This document shows, piece after piece, positions 35,479-44,026 of a DNA stretch of 64,000 nt (its first letter is position 1; the number at the start of each line of letters is the position of its first letter). Below the pieces are notes generated by a model, which saw nothing but the letters and a program-made list of their open reading frames with translations, did not search any database and was not told the DNA's origin. The translations under genes were made by a program, and so were the position numbers. The DNA comes from Pedobacter fastidiosus (lineage in GTDB: Bacteria > Bacteroidota > Bacteroidia > Sphingobacteriales > Sphingobacteriaceae). Location: assembly GCF_014306625.1 (NCBI RefSeq), contig NZ_JACRYL010000002.1, forward strand, positions 230,922 through 294,921, given 5' to 3'.

Positions 35479-36750
35479 ATGGCATTAAGCAGAATTTGGT
35501 CGGCATTTATTATTATTGCTATTGTTGTAGCCAGTATTAAGTGTTTCTTTTTCGGACAGAACGATATTTTTAACTGGATGGTGATTGGAAAATCTTCTGA
35601 CCCATTGAATCCATTAAAATTAGATGGAATTATAGAAACCTGTTGGATTGCTGTAGATCTTTGTATTAAATTGATCGGTACATTGGCTTTGTTTATGGGT
35701 TTAATGAGCATTGCTGAAAAAGCTGGAGGGATTCGCTTACTATCAAGAATTATAGGTCCGTTCTTTTCTAAATTGTTTCCAGATATCCCAAAAGGACATC
35801 CATCAATGGGACATATGATTCTGAATTTTTCTGCTAATTTATTAGGTTTAGATAATGCAGCTACTCCTTTTGGTATTAAAGCAATGGAAAGCTTGCAAGA
35901 GTTAAATCCAAATAAAGATACAGCTAGCAATTCTCAAATTATGTTTTTGTGTCTACATGCAGCAGGCCTATGTTTAATTCCTGTTAGTGTAATTGCGATT
36001 AGATCGACACAAAATGCTCATGATCCGACAGATATTTTCATTCCATGTTTAATTGTAACCTTCGTTGGTACCATGGCTGCTATGCTCATTGTATCGCTTA
36101 GGCAGAAAATAAACTTACTTCAACCTGTAATTATAACCTGGGTATTAAGTATCTCGGCAATTATTGGCCTTCTTGTTTGGTATGTAAGTAAGTTAAATGC
36201 AGAAGGTATCAAATCATTTTCTGGCTTGTTAAGTGGCGGAATAATTTTGTTGATCTTTTTATTGATCGTACTTGGGGCACTTTATAAAAAGATAGATGTA
36301 TTCGATTCGTTTATAGATGGGGCCAAAGGCGGATTTGAAACCGCACTGAAAATAATACCCTATTTAGTAGGGATTTTAGTTGCCGTAAGTATGCTGAGAA
36401 CGAGTGGAACATTTGATGTTGTAATGAGTGGTATTAAAAATGTTTTCGTCTTTTTTGGTGCAGATACCAGATTTGTAGATGCTTTACCTACAGCTTTGAT
36501 TAGGCCTTTAAGTGGTGGCGCAGCTCGCGGAATGATGGTGAGTACCATGATTTCTAGTGGGCCAGACTCTTTCGCCAGTAAGCTATCTGGGGTTTTCCAA
36601 GGTGCATCTGATACTACTTTTTATGTGGTAGCGGTTTACTTTGGTTCTGTCGGCATAAAGAATACACGCTATGCAATTGGCTCGATGCTGTTGGCCGATT
36701 TGGTTGGTGTTTGCACAGCAATTGCACTGAGTTATATGTTTTTTGGATAG
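35479..36750 (+). CDS. SpmA-SpmB fusion (nucleoside-recognition/Gate-domain membrane protein)
   Basis: A 423-aa membrane protein in which the two spore-maturation proteins SpmA and SpmB of Bacillus are joined. The first half has the conserved NLLGLDNAATPFGIKAM and the second half IRPLSGGAARGMMVSTMI and DTTFYVVAVYFGSVG. Both carry the Gate domain related to nucleoside transporters. The organism does not sporulate by its gene content here, so the role is a different transport function. The name is historical. Confidence 0.88.
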   Translation: MALSRIWSAFIIIAIVVASIKCFFFGQNDIFNWMVIGKSSDPLNPLKLDGIIETCWIAVDLCIKLIGTLALFMGLMSIAEKAGGIRLLSRIIGPFFSKLFPDIPKGHPSMGHMILNFSANLLGLDNAATPFGIKAMESLQELNPNKDTASNSQIMFLCLHAAGLCLIPVSVIAIRSTQNAHDPTDIFIPCLIVTFVGTMAAMLIVSLRQKINLLQPVIITWVLSISAIIGLLVWYVSKLNAEGIKSFSGLLSGGIILLIFLLIVLGALYKKIDVFDSFIDGAKGGFETALKIIPYLVGILVAVSMLRTSGTFDVVMSGIKNVFVFFGADTRFVDALPTALIRPLSGGAARGMMVSTMISSGPDSFASKLSGVFQGASDTTFYVVAVYFGSVGIKNTRYAIGSMLLADLVGVCTAIALSYMFFG

Positions 36751-36775
36751 ATTTTAAAAATAAATTTCAATAAAA

Positions 36776-36816
36776 AATCCCTGCTAGCAATTATTAACTA
36801 GCAGGGATTCTTTATT
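36776..36816. terminator. terminator after the SpmAB fusion
   Basis: A perfect 12-bp stem aatccctgctag / ctagcagggatt with T-rich tail, 26 bp beyond the stop. It can act on both strands for convergent genes. Confidence 0.88.
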
Positions 36817-36866
36817 AATGGGGCTTAAGAGTGCTTAATTTGTTAGATGTAGTTAGAGCTCCGATT

Positions 36867-37109
36867 CTAAGAAACCTGTGCAGGCAAAGAAATTCTGTTA
36901 ATAATTTCGTCTATTGCATCAGGATCAATGGCAACATTTTTCGATGAACACCACTTTTCATTTTTGTTATCCAACCAGATACAAAAAGAATGATAGCCAT
37001 CTAAAACAACGGCATAGGTTTCATGAAAATCGTCTTGAATGCGCATGCAAAATCCTTTAAAAATTTTGCCTCTAACAATAAATTGCAAAGTTGAATAATT
37101 TTCTAACAT
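36867..37109 (-). CDS. small conserved hypothetical protein
   Basis: An 80-aa protein, no signal or membrane segment. It starts MLENYSTLQFIVRGKIF and contains FHETYAVVLDGYHSFCIWL with two further cysteines (GFCMR, KWCSS). I do not recognise a named family, but the composition and codon use look like a real gene. Single gene, minus strand. Confidence 0.55.
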   Translation of the reverse strand: MLENYSTLQFIVRGKIFKGFCMRIQDDFHETYAVVLDGYHSFCIWLDNKNEKWCSSKNVAIDPDAIDEIINRISLPAQVS

Positions 37110-37209
37110 GGCTCATTATATTTTTGGTTAAGTTACAACAACCTATTAACGAGAATGTTTTGTTAATTTTAAGAAATTAATAAATAATTCTACTGCTTTA
37201 AACTTCGGC

Positions 37210-37650
37210 TTAACCTATGTTTAACATATTGGAGTAACCTTTGGCTATTAAACGCTTTTTTGAAGGTAAAAATATCTCGCATTGCAAATTTAATATTGTC
37301 TTCCCATGTTTTACAATTGAGGTTTCGGCAATCACCTCATCCCCTTCAGTGGCCGGCGCAAAATAATCTATATAATTATTTACCGTTGTATAACGATGAC
37401 TTAAACCCATTGTAAATACTGTGGCGCCAATCAAATCATCTATAATCCCGGCGGTTACGCCACCATGCAAAATCTGGTAGGGATTCGTCATCTCTTTACG
37501 GATGGTGTATTGACAAATTAAAATTCCATTTTCTGCTTTGATAAGCACTGGCGCAAGCCAATTCATAAAATTTGATGGGGAATTGGTGATGACTTTCCCT
37601 ATAGATTGCCTTAAAAAATCCAATCTTTGTTCGCTTAATGAAGATTCCAT
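37210..37650 (-). CDS. PaaI-like hotdog-fold thioesterase
   Basis: A 146-aa thioesterase of the PaaI/YigI type. The fold-defining HGG segment ILHGGVTAGIIDDLIG carries the catalytic acidic residue on the long helix. The preceding strand GILICQYTIRKEMTNPYQ and later TTVNNYIDYFAPA fit. It hydrolyses acyl-CoAs, perhaps aromatic ones, but the substrate is open. The ATG at 37650 is preferred because the 16 residues before it come from the 97-bp duplicated segment. Confidence 0.85.
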   Translation of the reverse strand: MESSLSEQRLDFLRQSIGKVITNSPSNFMNWLAPVLIKAENGILICQYTIRKEMTNPYQILHGGVTAGIIDDLIGATVFTMGLSHRYTTVNNYIDYFAPATEGDEVIAETSIVKHGKTILNLQCEIFLPSKKRLIAKGYSNMLNIG

Positions 37651-37665
37651 AAGTAAATGTAAGCG

Positions 37666-37858
37666 GTTAAGTTGTAAAATGGAAGAGAGTAAGAGCAAGT
37701 ATCAAAGTGCATTGTTCATATTATTTTGGTTGTAGGTGAGGACACGTGCCACGGCTGGGGCAGTTAAGTTGTAAAATGGAAGAGAGTAAGAGCAAGTATC
37801 AAAGTGCATTGTTCATATTATTTTGGTTGTACGTGAGGATAGGTACCACGGCTGGGTA
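37666..37858. repeat. 97-bp tandem duplication upstream of the thioesterase gene
   Basis: A unit beginning gttaagttgtaaaatggaag occurs at 37666 and again at 37763, each about 97 bp and differing at only a few positions near gtgaggacacgtgccacggc. It carries no ORF of interest. Confidence 0.85.
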
Positions 37859-37911
37859 GAGAATTTGTTTGATTTAGTATTTCATAATCATACATTTTCC
37901 ATCTTACATCC

Positions 37912-40368
37912 TTAAAATGGTGCAATTATTTTAAAGCTCATGTTTCTACCCATATTATAAATTCCCGATTTTCCGTTAGGTGAAGCATTGTAATACTCAA
38001 AATATTTAAGCCTGTTTAAGTTGGATTGGTAGCTTTTATTAAAAATATTATCTATCTGAATAAATACATCGAAAAGCGTTTTTCCAGTTTTTGATTTTAA
38101 TGTGGAACCTACTCCTGCATTGAATAAACTGTAGCCAGCAGTAAACGTTTCGGTATTATCCAAAGCATAAAATCTGTTTTGATCTGCGAAAAAGGCACCA
38201 TCTATTTTTAAATAGGGTTTATCAAAGATTCCGATAGGCTTTTGTGCCGTAGCCTTAACTTCCAAGCGAATTTGCAATGGCGGTATAAATGGTAAATATT
38301 TTGCCTCACCACCTTGTTTCGCCAATAATTTCTCATTTTTATTTAGGCCAACTACATAAGCTAAACTATTATTAAGATTGAGCCACTTTAATTGAGATGG
38401 ATGCAGATTAATGCTTATTTCTGCGCCATACAATCTCGCTTTTGATTGCTGATATTGATAAGTTAAATTACCGGGAACGATTACCACAGGGTTTCCATTG
38501 GCATCTGTTAATCGAGATTGATAAATATAATTCTGAATATCGTTGTTAAACAATTCTAGGCTAATGTCTGCATCTTTTAAATAAGCAATAATTCCCAAAT
38601 CTTCCTGAAGATTAAATTCAGGCTTAAAAGTCCTATTACCTAAATAAACAATGTGTGCGCCGGGATCTAAACCATTAGAACCGATTTCTGTAATGTTTGG
38701 AGCTCGATAGCCACGGGCGATATTGGCTTTAATCAACAATTTTTCTGAAATGTTATATGTTAAACCTAAACTTCCCGAGAGGCCATAATAATTCTTTTTA
38801 AAGACAGGAAATTGAAAATTTGCTCCAGGATAACTTGAATTTACCTGTTCGCCAAAGCCTGTTTGCTGGTTTGTACCGACATAAAAATCGTTCCACTGAA
38901 TATTACGCCTATCTAACCGAATTCCTCCAGAGATATCTATTTTGCCCATAGATTTCTTAGCAAAATAAAAGGCACCAATATCAAACAAATCGTAATCAGG
39001 AATAGGAAAATCAGTTGCATCCTTGCTCCTGTTACCTTGCAACATTCCATTAATGCCCAAAGTACTTTCAATGCCAGCAAAGTCTGGCAAATTATACTTC
39101 AGATCATAATTTAGGGTGTTTAAAACTACATAGAGTCCCGCTTGATTTGGAACTGTGGGATGATTGTATTCTCGTCTTACGCTCTGTTGCGCTCCAATAA
39201 GTACATTTAAGTCGCTATTTCCAAATTTAAACTGACTGATATTATAAAATCTATAATGTTGAATGTGCTGGTGAAGTGGATTTATCGAATAGCTATTTAA
39301 TTCATTATCAAGCACAATCGGACGATTTTTAAGGTCATCGCCAAAATCTAAAACCTGTCTGGTAAATTTCCTTGATAATGAATCCCTGCTTCCATCAGGG
39401 ATTTCCATCAAGTTATCATAGTAAGTGATTGCAGTTTTAGAGTATCCCCATTTTTTATCAACCCTCGCCGAAGCAGATAAATTATATTCGCGGAAAGCCG
39501 TTCCATAAACTAAACCATCAATTTTATTGGAATAATTGTGAGCTGTTTTGACTGTGGCTCTAATGGTGTATTTCCAATCATTTTTGATGTAGGCCAATCC
39601 GAGTGATGATCCAATCATTCCATTATTGGTTTGATAATTTGTCGTGAAATCACCTTTTAGTTTACCATTTTCAAAATTAGGGCTGTAAGGAATCATATTG
39701 ATTACTCCAGCTAAAGCATCGGAGCCATAGGTTAAACTCGCCGGACCTTTAACCACCTCAGCTCTCGTAATGCCATACTCATCTACCTCAATTCCATGTT
39801 CATCACCCCATTGTTGCCCTTCTTGGCGCAGGCCATCATATAAAGTTAATACCCGATTGTACCCCAAACCTCGGATAAAGGGTTTTGAAACATTTGGGCC
39901 AGTAGTTACTGCGGTAACTCCGGGAACCCCTTTCACAATGGCTTCTATTAAATTTGTATTTACATTTTGATCCATTGTTTTTTTGGAAAGAACTGCAATC
40001 GGTACCGGGCTTTTCCGCAATTGTGTTGCCCGATTTACTCCTGTTATTACAACATCATTTAAATTGGATTCTGAAGCAAGGAGATCTGCATTTAAATCCA
40101 TTGGTTCCTTTGTTAAAACAATGTTTGTTTTTTTTGTTTGGTAACCAATTCCCGAAAAAATCAAAGTGTATTCCCCTGCAGGAAGATGATCAATTTGATA
40201 TTGTCCACTTTGGTTTGTTTTAACTGATTTATTGAAACCGGTAATTTTTACAGTAATATTTTCGACTGCAAGCGAATTTGATTTTACCTGTCCTTTTATG
40301 GAACTGTTTTGGGCAAGGAGCTGATTGACAGAGAAAACAAACAGCAAAGATAAGAGTATGTATTTCAT
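37912..40368 (-). CDS. TonB-dependent receptor, probable metal uptake
   Basis: An 818-aa outer-membrane receptor. There is a signal peptide (KYILLSLLFVFSVNQLLAQ), a carboxypeptidase-regulatory-like domain (about 22-95, YTLIFSGIGYQTKKTNI), the plug with LNDVVITGVNRA and FIRGLGYNRVLTLYDGLR, and a 22-strand barrel ending MGRNMSFKIIAPF with terminal Phe. The plug's His/Asp/Glu loop (GDEHGIEVDEYGI) and the divergent Fur/Zur-type gene suggest zinc or another metal. No SusD partner is next to it, so polysaccharide uptake is less likely. Confidence 0.85.
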   Translation of the reverse strand: MKYILLSLLFVFSVNQLLAQNSSIKGQVKSNSLAVENITVKITGFNKSVKTNQSGQYQIDHLPAGEYTLIFSGIGYQTKKTNIVLTKEPMDLNADLLASESNLNDVVITGVNRATQLRKSPVPIAVLSKKTMDQNVNTNLIEAIVKGVPGVTAVTTGPNVSKPFIRGLGYNRVLTLYDGLRQEGQQWGDEHGIEVDEYGITRAEVVKGPASLTYGSDALAGVINMIPYSPNFENGKLKGDFTTNYQTNNGMIGSSLGLAYIKNDWKYTIRATVKTAHNYSNKIDGLVYGTAFREYNLSASARVDKKWGYSKTAITYYDNLMEIPDGSRDSLSRKFTRQVLDFGDDLKNRPIVLDNELNSYSINPLHQHIQHYRFYNISQFKFGNSDLNVLIGAQQSVRREYNHPTVPNQAGLYVVLNTLNYDLKYNLPDFAGIESTLGINGMLQGNRSKDATDFPIPDYDLFDIGAFYFAKKSMGKIDISGGIRLDRRNIQWNDFYVGTNQQTGFGEQVNSSYPGANFQFPVFKKNYYGLSGSLGLTYNISEKLLIKANIARGYRAPNITEIGSNGLDPGAHIVYLGNRTFKPEFNLQEDLGIIAYLKDADISLELFNNDIQNYIYQSRLTDANGNPVVIVPGNLTYQYQQSKARLYGAEISINLHPSQLKWLNLNNSLAYVVGLNKNEKLLAKQGGEAKYLPFIPPLQIRLEVKATAQKPIGIFDKPYLKIDGAFFADQNRFYALDNTETFTAGYSLFNAGVGSTLKSKTGKTLFDVFIQIDNIFNKSYQSNLNRLKYFEYYNASPNGKSGIYNMGRNMSFKIIAPF

Positions 40369-40498
40369 AGAGTATTATCTAAATATATTTTTAGACAAAT
40401 CTAAATTTAATTTTATACTTATCAAATAAATTAATTAGATAAAGTTAAAATCACCAATTAGGAATTTCAAAGTACATAAAGTTGCAATAGGAAAAACT

Positions 40499-40506
40499 TA
40501 TATTTG
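40499..40506 (+). promoter_or_regulatory. -7 box TATATTTG of the Fur-family gene
   Basis: An exact TAnnTTTG match 35 bp before the ATG at 40542. A TTG at 40482-40484 is only 14 bp upstream, shorter than usual. The 170-bp divergent region would also hold the receptor's promoter. No clear Fur/Zur palindrome was identified. Confidence 0.5.
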
Positions 40507-40541
40507 TACTTAAGAATTTTGCATTAAAACAATATCGATTA

Positions 40542-40991
40542 ATGTCTACTAACATTGAAAACCTTGCGGCAAAGGAATATGAAGACCTTTTAGTGAGAAA
40601 TGGTTTAAAAAGAACTGGAGCACGAATTCAGGTTCTTAATATTTTATCCAATAGAAATTCTGCAACCTCACAGCCTTATTTAGAAAACTTGGTTGGTAAG
40701 GATATCGACCGAGTTACTTTGTATCGAATTTTAAAAGCTTTTGAAGAAAAAGGTATTATCCACAAAGTTTTGGATAATCAAGGTACTGCAAACTACGCAA
40801 TTTGCTCTGGCGCTTGCTCGGAACATCACCATGAAGATGGGCATGTTCATTTTAATTGCAGTAAGTGTTTAAGGGTTTATTGCTTGGATGAAGTGAAGGT
40901 TCCAACCCTTAAAATGCCAAAAGGTTTCGAAATTGAGCAGATAAACCTAATTGTTGAGGGAATTTGCATTGATTGCAAGTCCTCTAATTAA
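40542..40991 (+). CDS. Fur-family transcriptional regulator, probably Zur-like
   Basis: A 149-aa metalloregulator: winged-helix DNA-binding domain (LKRTGARIQVLNILSN, VTLYRILKAFEEKGII) and a C-terminal dimerisation/metal domain with EHHHEDGHVHFNCSKC and a second CxxC (CIDC). The histidine-rich sensor loop and two Cys pairs suit zinc sensing, but Fur, Zur and PerR are hard to tell apart by eye. Divergent from the TonB receptor, which it probably represses when metal is plentiful. Confidence 0.85.
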   Translation: MSTNIENLAAKEYEDLLVRNGLKRTGARIQVLNILSNRNSATSQPYLENLVGKDIDRVTLYRILKAFEEKGIIHKVLDNQGTANYAICSGACSEHHHEDGHVHFNCSKCLRVYCLDEVKVPTLKMPKGFEIEQINLIVEGICIDCKSSN

Positions 40992-41052
40992 CTTATCCTT
41001 AATCACTTAAAATTATAATAAAAATAGCCTGCAAATAGTTTTAAATATATTT

Positions 41053-41081
41053 TTGCTTATTCAATAGAACTTCTATATTTG
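41053..41081 (+). promoter_or_regulatory. promoter of tRNA-Arg
   Basis: TTG (41053-41055) within TTTTG, then 18 bp, then the -7 box TATATTTG (41074-41081). This is the best complete Bacteroidetes-type promoter in the window, placed 17 bp before the tRNA. Confidence 0.75.
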
Positions 41082-41098
41082 CAGACATTAAAAAATGA

Positions 41099-41172
41099 GC
41101 CTCGGTAGCTCAGCTGGATAGAGCGTCGGTTTTCTAAACCGAGGGTCAGGGGTTCGAGTCCCTTCCGGGGTA
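41099..41172 (+). tRNA. tRNA-Arg (anticodon UCU)
   Basis: A cloverleaf of 74 nt: acceptor gcctcgg / ccggggt with G-U pairs at positions 1-72 and 4-69, D-arm gctc..gagc, anticodon stem tcggt/accga with loop TTTCTAA (anticodon TCT), and T-loop ttcgagt. CCA is not encoded. Reads AGA and AGG codons. Confidence 0.93.
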
Positions 41173-41177
41173 CATTT

Positions 41178-41212
41178 AAAGAGCTGTCTAAAATTAGATA
41201 GCTCTTTTTTTT
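41178..41212 (+). terminator. terminator after tRNA-Arg
   Basis: The stem aaagagctgtcta / tagatagctcttt (one mismatch) is followed by T8, starting 6 bp beyond the tRNA. Confidence 0.88.
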
Positions 41213-41313
41213 GTTAAATATTTTGAGTTCGGAGTATAGCTGGATCGAGCTAAAGAAAACCAAGGAATAAAACTGAATTCGTAAACATAAAAAAAACCGC
41301 TATGAATTAGCAG

Positions 41314-41571
41314 TTAATAATGTCCTTTAAGAGATTGTATATAGATAATTGCATCAACAACAACATAAATAATTCTATGTTCATCATTAATTCGCCTACT
41401 CCATTTGCCCGATAGTTCATACTTTAATGCTTCGGGCTTACCAATTCCAGCAAATGGGCTTTCGATAATCGCTTGTAGCAGCTGAAATATTTTTTTTTGA
41501 ATAACTTTATTACCCGACTTTTTCCAAAACTTTAAATCATTTTGTGCCTGAACGGTATATTCTATTTCCAT
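41314..41571 (-). CDS. Txe/YoeB-family toxin
   Basis: An 85-aa RelE-superfamily mRNA interferase: EIEYTVQAQNDLKFWKKSG at the start, the central EALKYELSGKWSRRINDEHR and the end VYIQSLKGHY-type sequence (YIQSLKGHY). The Arg, His and Tyr residues of the YoeB active site are in place. It overlaps the antitoxin gene by 10 bp. When free of antitoxin, YoeB toxins cleave mRNA at the ribosome. Confidence 0.9.
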   Translation of the reverse strand: MEIEYTVQAQNDLKFWKKSGNKVIQKKIFQLLQAIIESPFAGIGKPEALKYELSGKWSRRINDEHRIIYVVVDAIIYIQSLKGHY

Positions 41572-41765
41572 AAATCGGCAATTGGAATTTTTTTGGTACG
41601 CCCTTTCACAATATCCTTATCTGCCTTTTTAATTTTAGCAACAAATTTAGGATCGTAAGGGCTTTTTTCCTCTTTTTCAATTTTTACAGTAACACCTAAT
41701 TCCTTGAGTAATTGTTTAACTAGTGTTGTTTTTTTATCCGGTATTTCTATGGTTGCAATTGTCAT
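41562..41765 (-). CDS. antitoxin of the YoeB-type pair
   Basis: A 67-aa highly charged protein with an N-terminal DNA-binding/dimerisation strand (IATIEIPDKKTTLVKQLLKE, 3-22) and a Lys-rich flexible C-terminus (KGRTKKIPIADLWK) suited to wrap the toxin. It is not a Phd/YefM type by eye but a DUF2683-like antitoxin. It precedes the toxin and overlaps it, the normal order. Probably autorepresses the pair. Confidence 0.8.
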   Translation of the reverse strand: MTIATIEIPDKKTTLVKQLLKELGVTVKIEKEEKSPYDPKFVAKIKKADKDIVKGRTKKIPIADLWK

Positions 41766-41902
41766 AACAGTAATTTTAAAAATGCATAATTGTAGATAGC
41801 TACAGTTAAATATTTATATACAAAAATACATTTATATAAATATATAAAAATATAATTCTATCTAACTGAAAACTTTGAATTCGGAGTAAAACTTAATGAG
41901 CT

Positions 41903-42922
41903 TTATTCTTCCAACTTTACCATCGCTTTAATTACACCGCTTTTTGGGTCTAGCAAAGTGGCGAATTCTGCTTTAACATCTTCAAAATTAACTTGATGGG
42001 TTATGTAGTTTGTAGGTTTAACCAAGCCTTTTTTCATGGATGAAATTACATGCTCGAAATCCTCAATTGTTGCATTTCTACTGCTCAATAAAGTAGATTC
42101 ACGTTTATGAAATTCTGGATGATTAAAAATTAAATCGCCTTTTTGCAAACCGATCAATACGAATCGAGCGCCGTGAGCCATATAATTTATGGCATTATTA
42201 ATTGCTTTCTGATTTCCGGTAGCATCGATAACAACCGTTGGCATATCACCGTTGGTAATTTCACTCAGTTGTTCGGTTACATTAGCCGATGAAGCATTTA
42301 TGGTATGTGAAACACCAATCTTCTCTTTACAGAAAGCCAATCTACCATCATTTATATCAAGCACTATTACCTTCGCTCCTGCTATTCTGGCAAATTCCAT
42401 GGTACCCAAACCTATTGGGCCAGCACCAATTACCAAAACAAATTCGCCTGGTTGTATATTTGCCCTGCGAACGCCATGTGCACCAATTGCCAAAGGCTCT
42501 ACAAGTGCCAGTTCATCGTAACTCAAGCCTTCGCCGTGTAAAAGCGTTTTCGATGGAACTTGCAAATACTCACACATACCACCATCTACGTGAACTCCAC
42601 AAACTTGCATCTTTACGCAACAATTAGGTTTATTCATTCTGCAGGCAATACATTCGCCACAATTAAAGTAAGGGATAAAAGTAACGGCTTCGCCAATTTT
42701 AAATGCTTCATTTCCATTAACTTCTATCAATTCGCCAGAGAGCTCATGTCCTAAAACTCTGGGGTAATTAAAAAATGGTTGTGTACCTTCAAATGCATGA
42801 AGATCAGTTCCGCAAATTCCGATTCGCTTAATTTTAATAATTGCGTGATCAGTTTTTAATTCAGGTTTTTGCGTTTCTGAATACTCAAAAGTTCCAGGTG
42901 TGGTACAGGTTAGGGTTTTCAT
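41903..42922 (-). CDS. zinc-dependent alcohol/polyol dehydrogenase (MDR family)
   Basis: A 339-aa medium-chain dehydrogenase. Catalytic zinc ligands are C37 (GICGTD), H59 and E60 (GHE). The structural zinc site has C88, C91, C94 and C102. The NAD motif GAGPIGLG is at about 169-176. The subfamily resembles L-gulonate/L-galactonate 5-dehydrogenase and RspB-like enzymes acting on sugar acids or polyols. It is the last gene of the minus-strand catabolic island. The ATG at 42922 is chosen by homology; upstream residues are unrelated. Confidence 0.88.
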   Translation of the reverse strand: MKTLTCTTPGTFEYSETQKPELKTDHAIIKIKRIGICGTDLHAFEGTQPFFNYPRVLGHELSGELIEVNGNEAFKIGEAVTFIPYFNCGECIACRMNKPNCCVKMQVCGVHVDGGMCEYLQVPSKTLLHGEGLSYDELALVEPLAIGAHGVRRANIQPGEFVLVIGAGPIGLGTMEFARIAGAKVIVLDINDGRLAFCKEKIGVSHTINASSANVTEQLSEITNGDMPTVVIDATGNQKAINNAINYMAHGARFVLIGLQKGDLIFNHPEFHKRESTLLSSRNATIEDFEHVISSMKKGLVKPTNYITHQVNFEDVKAEFATLLDPKSGVIKAMVKLEE

Positions 42923-42983
42923 TTTAAATTGGTTATTGTCAATTTGAGGAGTAATTATAAAAATCAAAATGGTTAAGGGCGGT

Positions 42984-43053
42984 CGTCATTGCGAGGAACG
43001 AAGTAATCTTATTCGTCAAATAAAAGGAGATTGCTTCGTGCCTCGCAATGACG
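42984..43053. repeat. dispersed palindromic repeat, copy 2
   Basis: The arm cgtcattgcgaggaacgaag (from 42984) pairs with the complement of cttcgtgcctcgcaatgacg (to 43053), near-perfect over about 25 bp with an inner spacer of 18. It occupies the gap between the SDR and the zinc dehydrogenase genes. Confidence 0.85.
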
Positions 43054-43063
43054 ACAACACATA

Positions 43064-43852
43064 TTAAGCGTTAGCTAATGCCCTATCCAAGTGCACATAA
43101 CCGCCATCTACATGAATAATCTGCCCGGTTGTATGACTTGATTTATTCGACATTAAAAAAGCTGCCATGTTGGCGATTTCTTCTGCTGTTGTCATTCTGT
43201 TTTCCAACGGAATTTTTGAGGTAATTTCCTTTAATTTCTCTTGAGCATCTGGTAGAGTTTCAATCCATGTTTCGTAAGCTGGAGTCCAACATTCTGCCAC
43301 CATGATGGCATTTACACGAATTCCATATTTCAAAAGTTCAACTGCCCATTCTCTCGTTAAAGCATTTCTACCACCATTTGCAGCCGCATAAGCTGAAGTA
43401 TTTCCCTGCCCCGTTTCGCCAGTTTTAGAGGTAATGTTTACAATAGCGCCTTTACTTTTAATTAATTCTGGCAAGGCATAATGTGCCATTAAATAATAAT
43501 GCACAACATTTTTATGCAATGAAGCCATGAAATCTGTGTAATTTCCATTTTCAAGTCCTACACCGTCATTAACACCTGCATTATTAACAAGGCCATCAAT
43601 CCTACCAAACTTCGCTATAATTGCTTTTACAACGCTTTCGCAATCTTCTGGTTTCGACAGTTCTGCAACGAATTGAAATGCTTGACCGCCACTGTTGGTA
43701 ATTGCATCGACAACCTGCTGATTATCTGTTGCTTTTCTACCCACAATAGCTGCGATTGCATTTTCATTTGCAAAAACCTGTGCCATTGCTTTCCCAATTC
43801 CCTTTGCACCACCGGTGATGATAATTACTTTGTCTTTAAGCTGTAAATCCAT
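43064..43852 (-). CDS. SDR oxidoreductase, L-fucose dehydrogenase-like, lacking the catalytic lysine
   Basis: A 262-aa short-chain dehydrogenase with NAD motif TGGAKGIG (13-20), NNAG (90-93) and catalytic S142 and Y155. The usual YxxxK is YAAAN: N159 replaces the lysine. Surrounding sequence (SLHKNVVHYYLMAHYALPEL, ALTREWAVELL) resembles proteobacterial L-fucose dehydrogenases of the SDR type, and FucP is encoded 10 kb upstream. L-fucose or a related 6-deoxy sugar is therefore the likely substrate if the enzyme is active. The Lys-to-Asn change is seen directly; its effect is unknown. Confidence 0.82.
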   Translation of the reverse strand: MDLQLKDKVIIITGGAKGIGKAMAQVFANENAIAAIVGRKATDNQQVVDAITNSGGQAFQFVAELSKPEDCESVVKAIIAKFGRIDGLVNNAGVNDGVGLENGNYTDFMASLHKNVVHYYLMAHYALPELIKSKGAIVNITSKTGETGQGNTSAYAAANGGRNALTREWAVELLKYGIRVNAIMVAECWTPAYETWIETLPDAQEKLKEITSKIPLENRMTTAEEIANMAAFLMSNKSSHTTGQIIHVDGGYVHLDRALANA

Positions 43853-44026
43853 AATTCTAATATTTTAATTTCAAACTTTCTTAATCTCTATATCTTAATT
43901 TAATCTCCTAACCAACAGAAATTTATTAGTCTCTGATTGTCGAAGCTGGCTAAATGATAACACATTTTTGGTTCGCCAGGCTCAGGATAACATTTCTTAT
44001 TGTTTCAATACACCTACTCAAAGCCA

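Noticed and set aside
37912..40368. SusC of a polysaccharide utilisation locus
   Set aside because: No SusD-like gene is adjacent, the length is short for SusC, and the divergent Fur-family gene points to metal uptake.
41057..41263. Minus-strand ORF containing RKGLEPLTLGLENRRSIQLS
   Set aside because: This is the translation of the antisense strand of tRNA-Arg, a well-known spurious ORF type.
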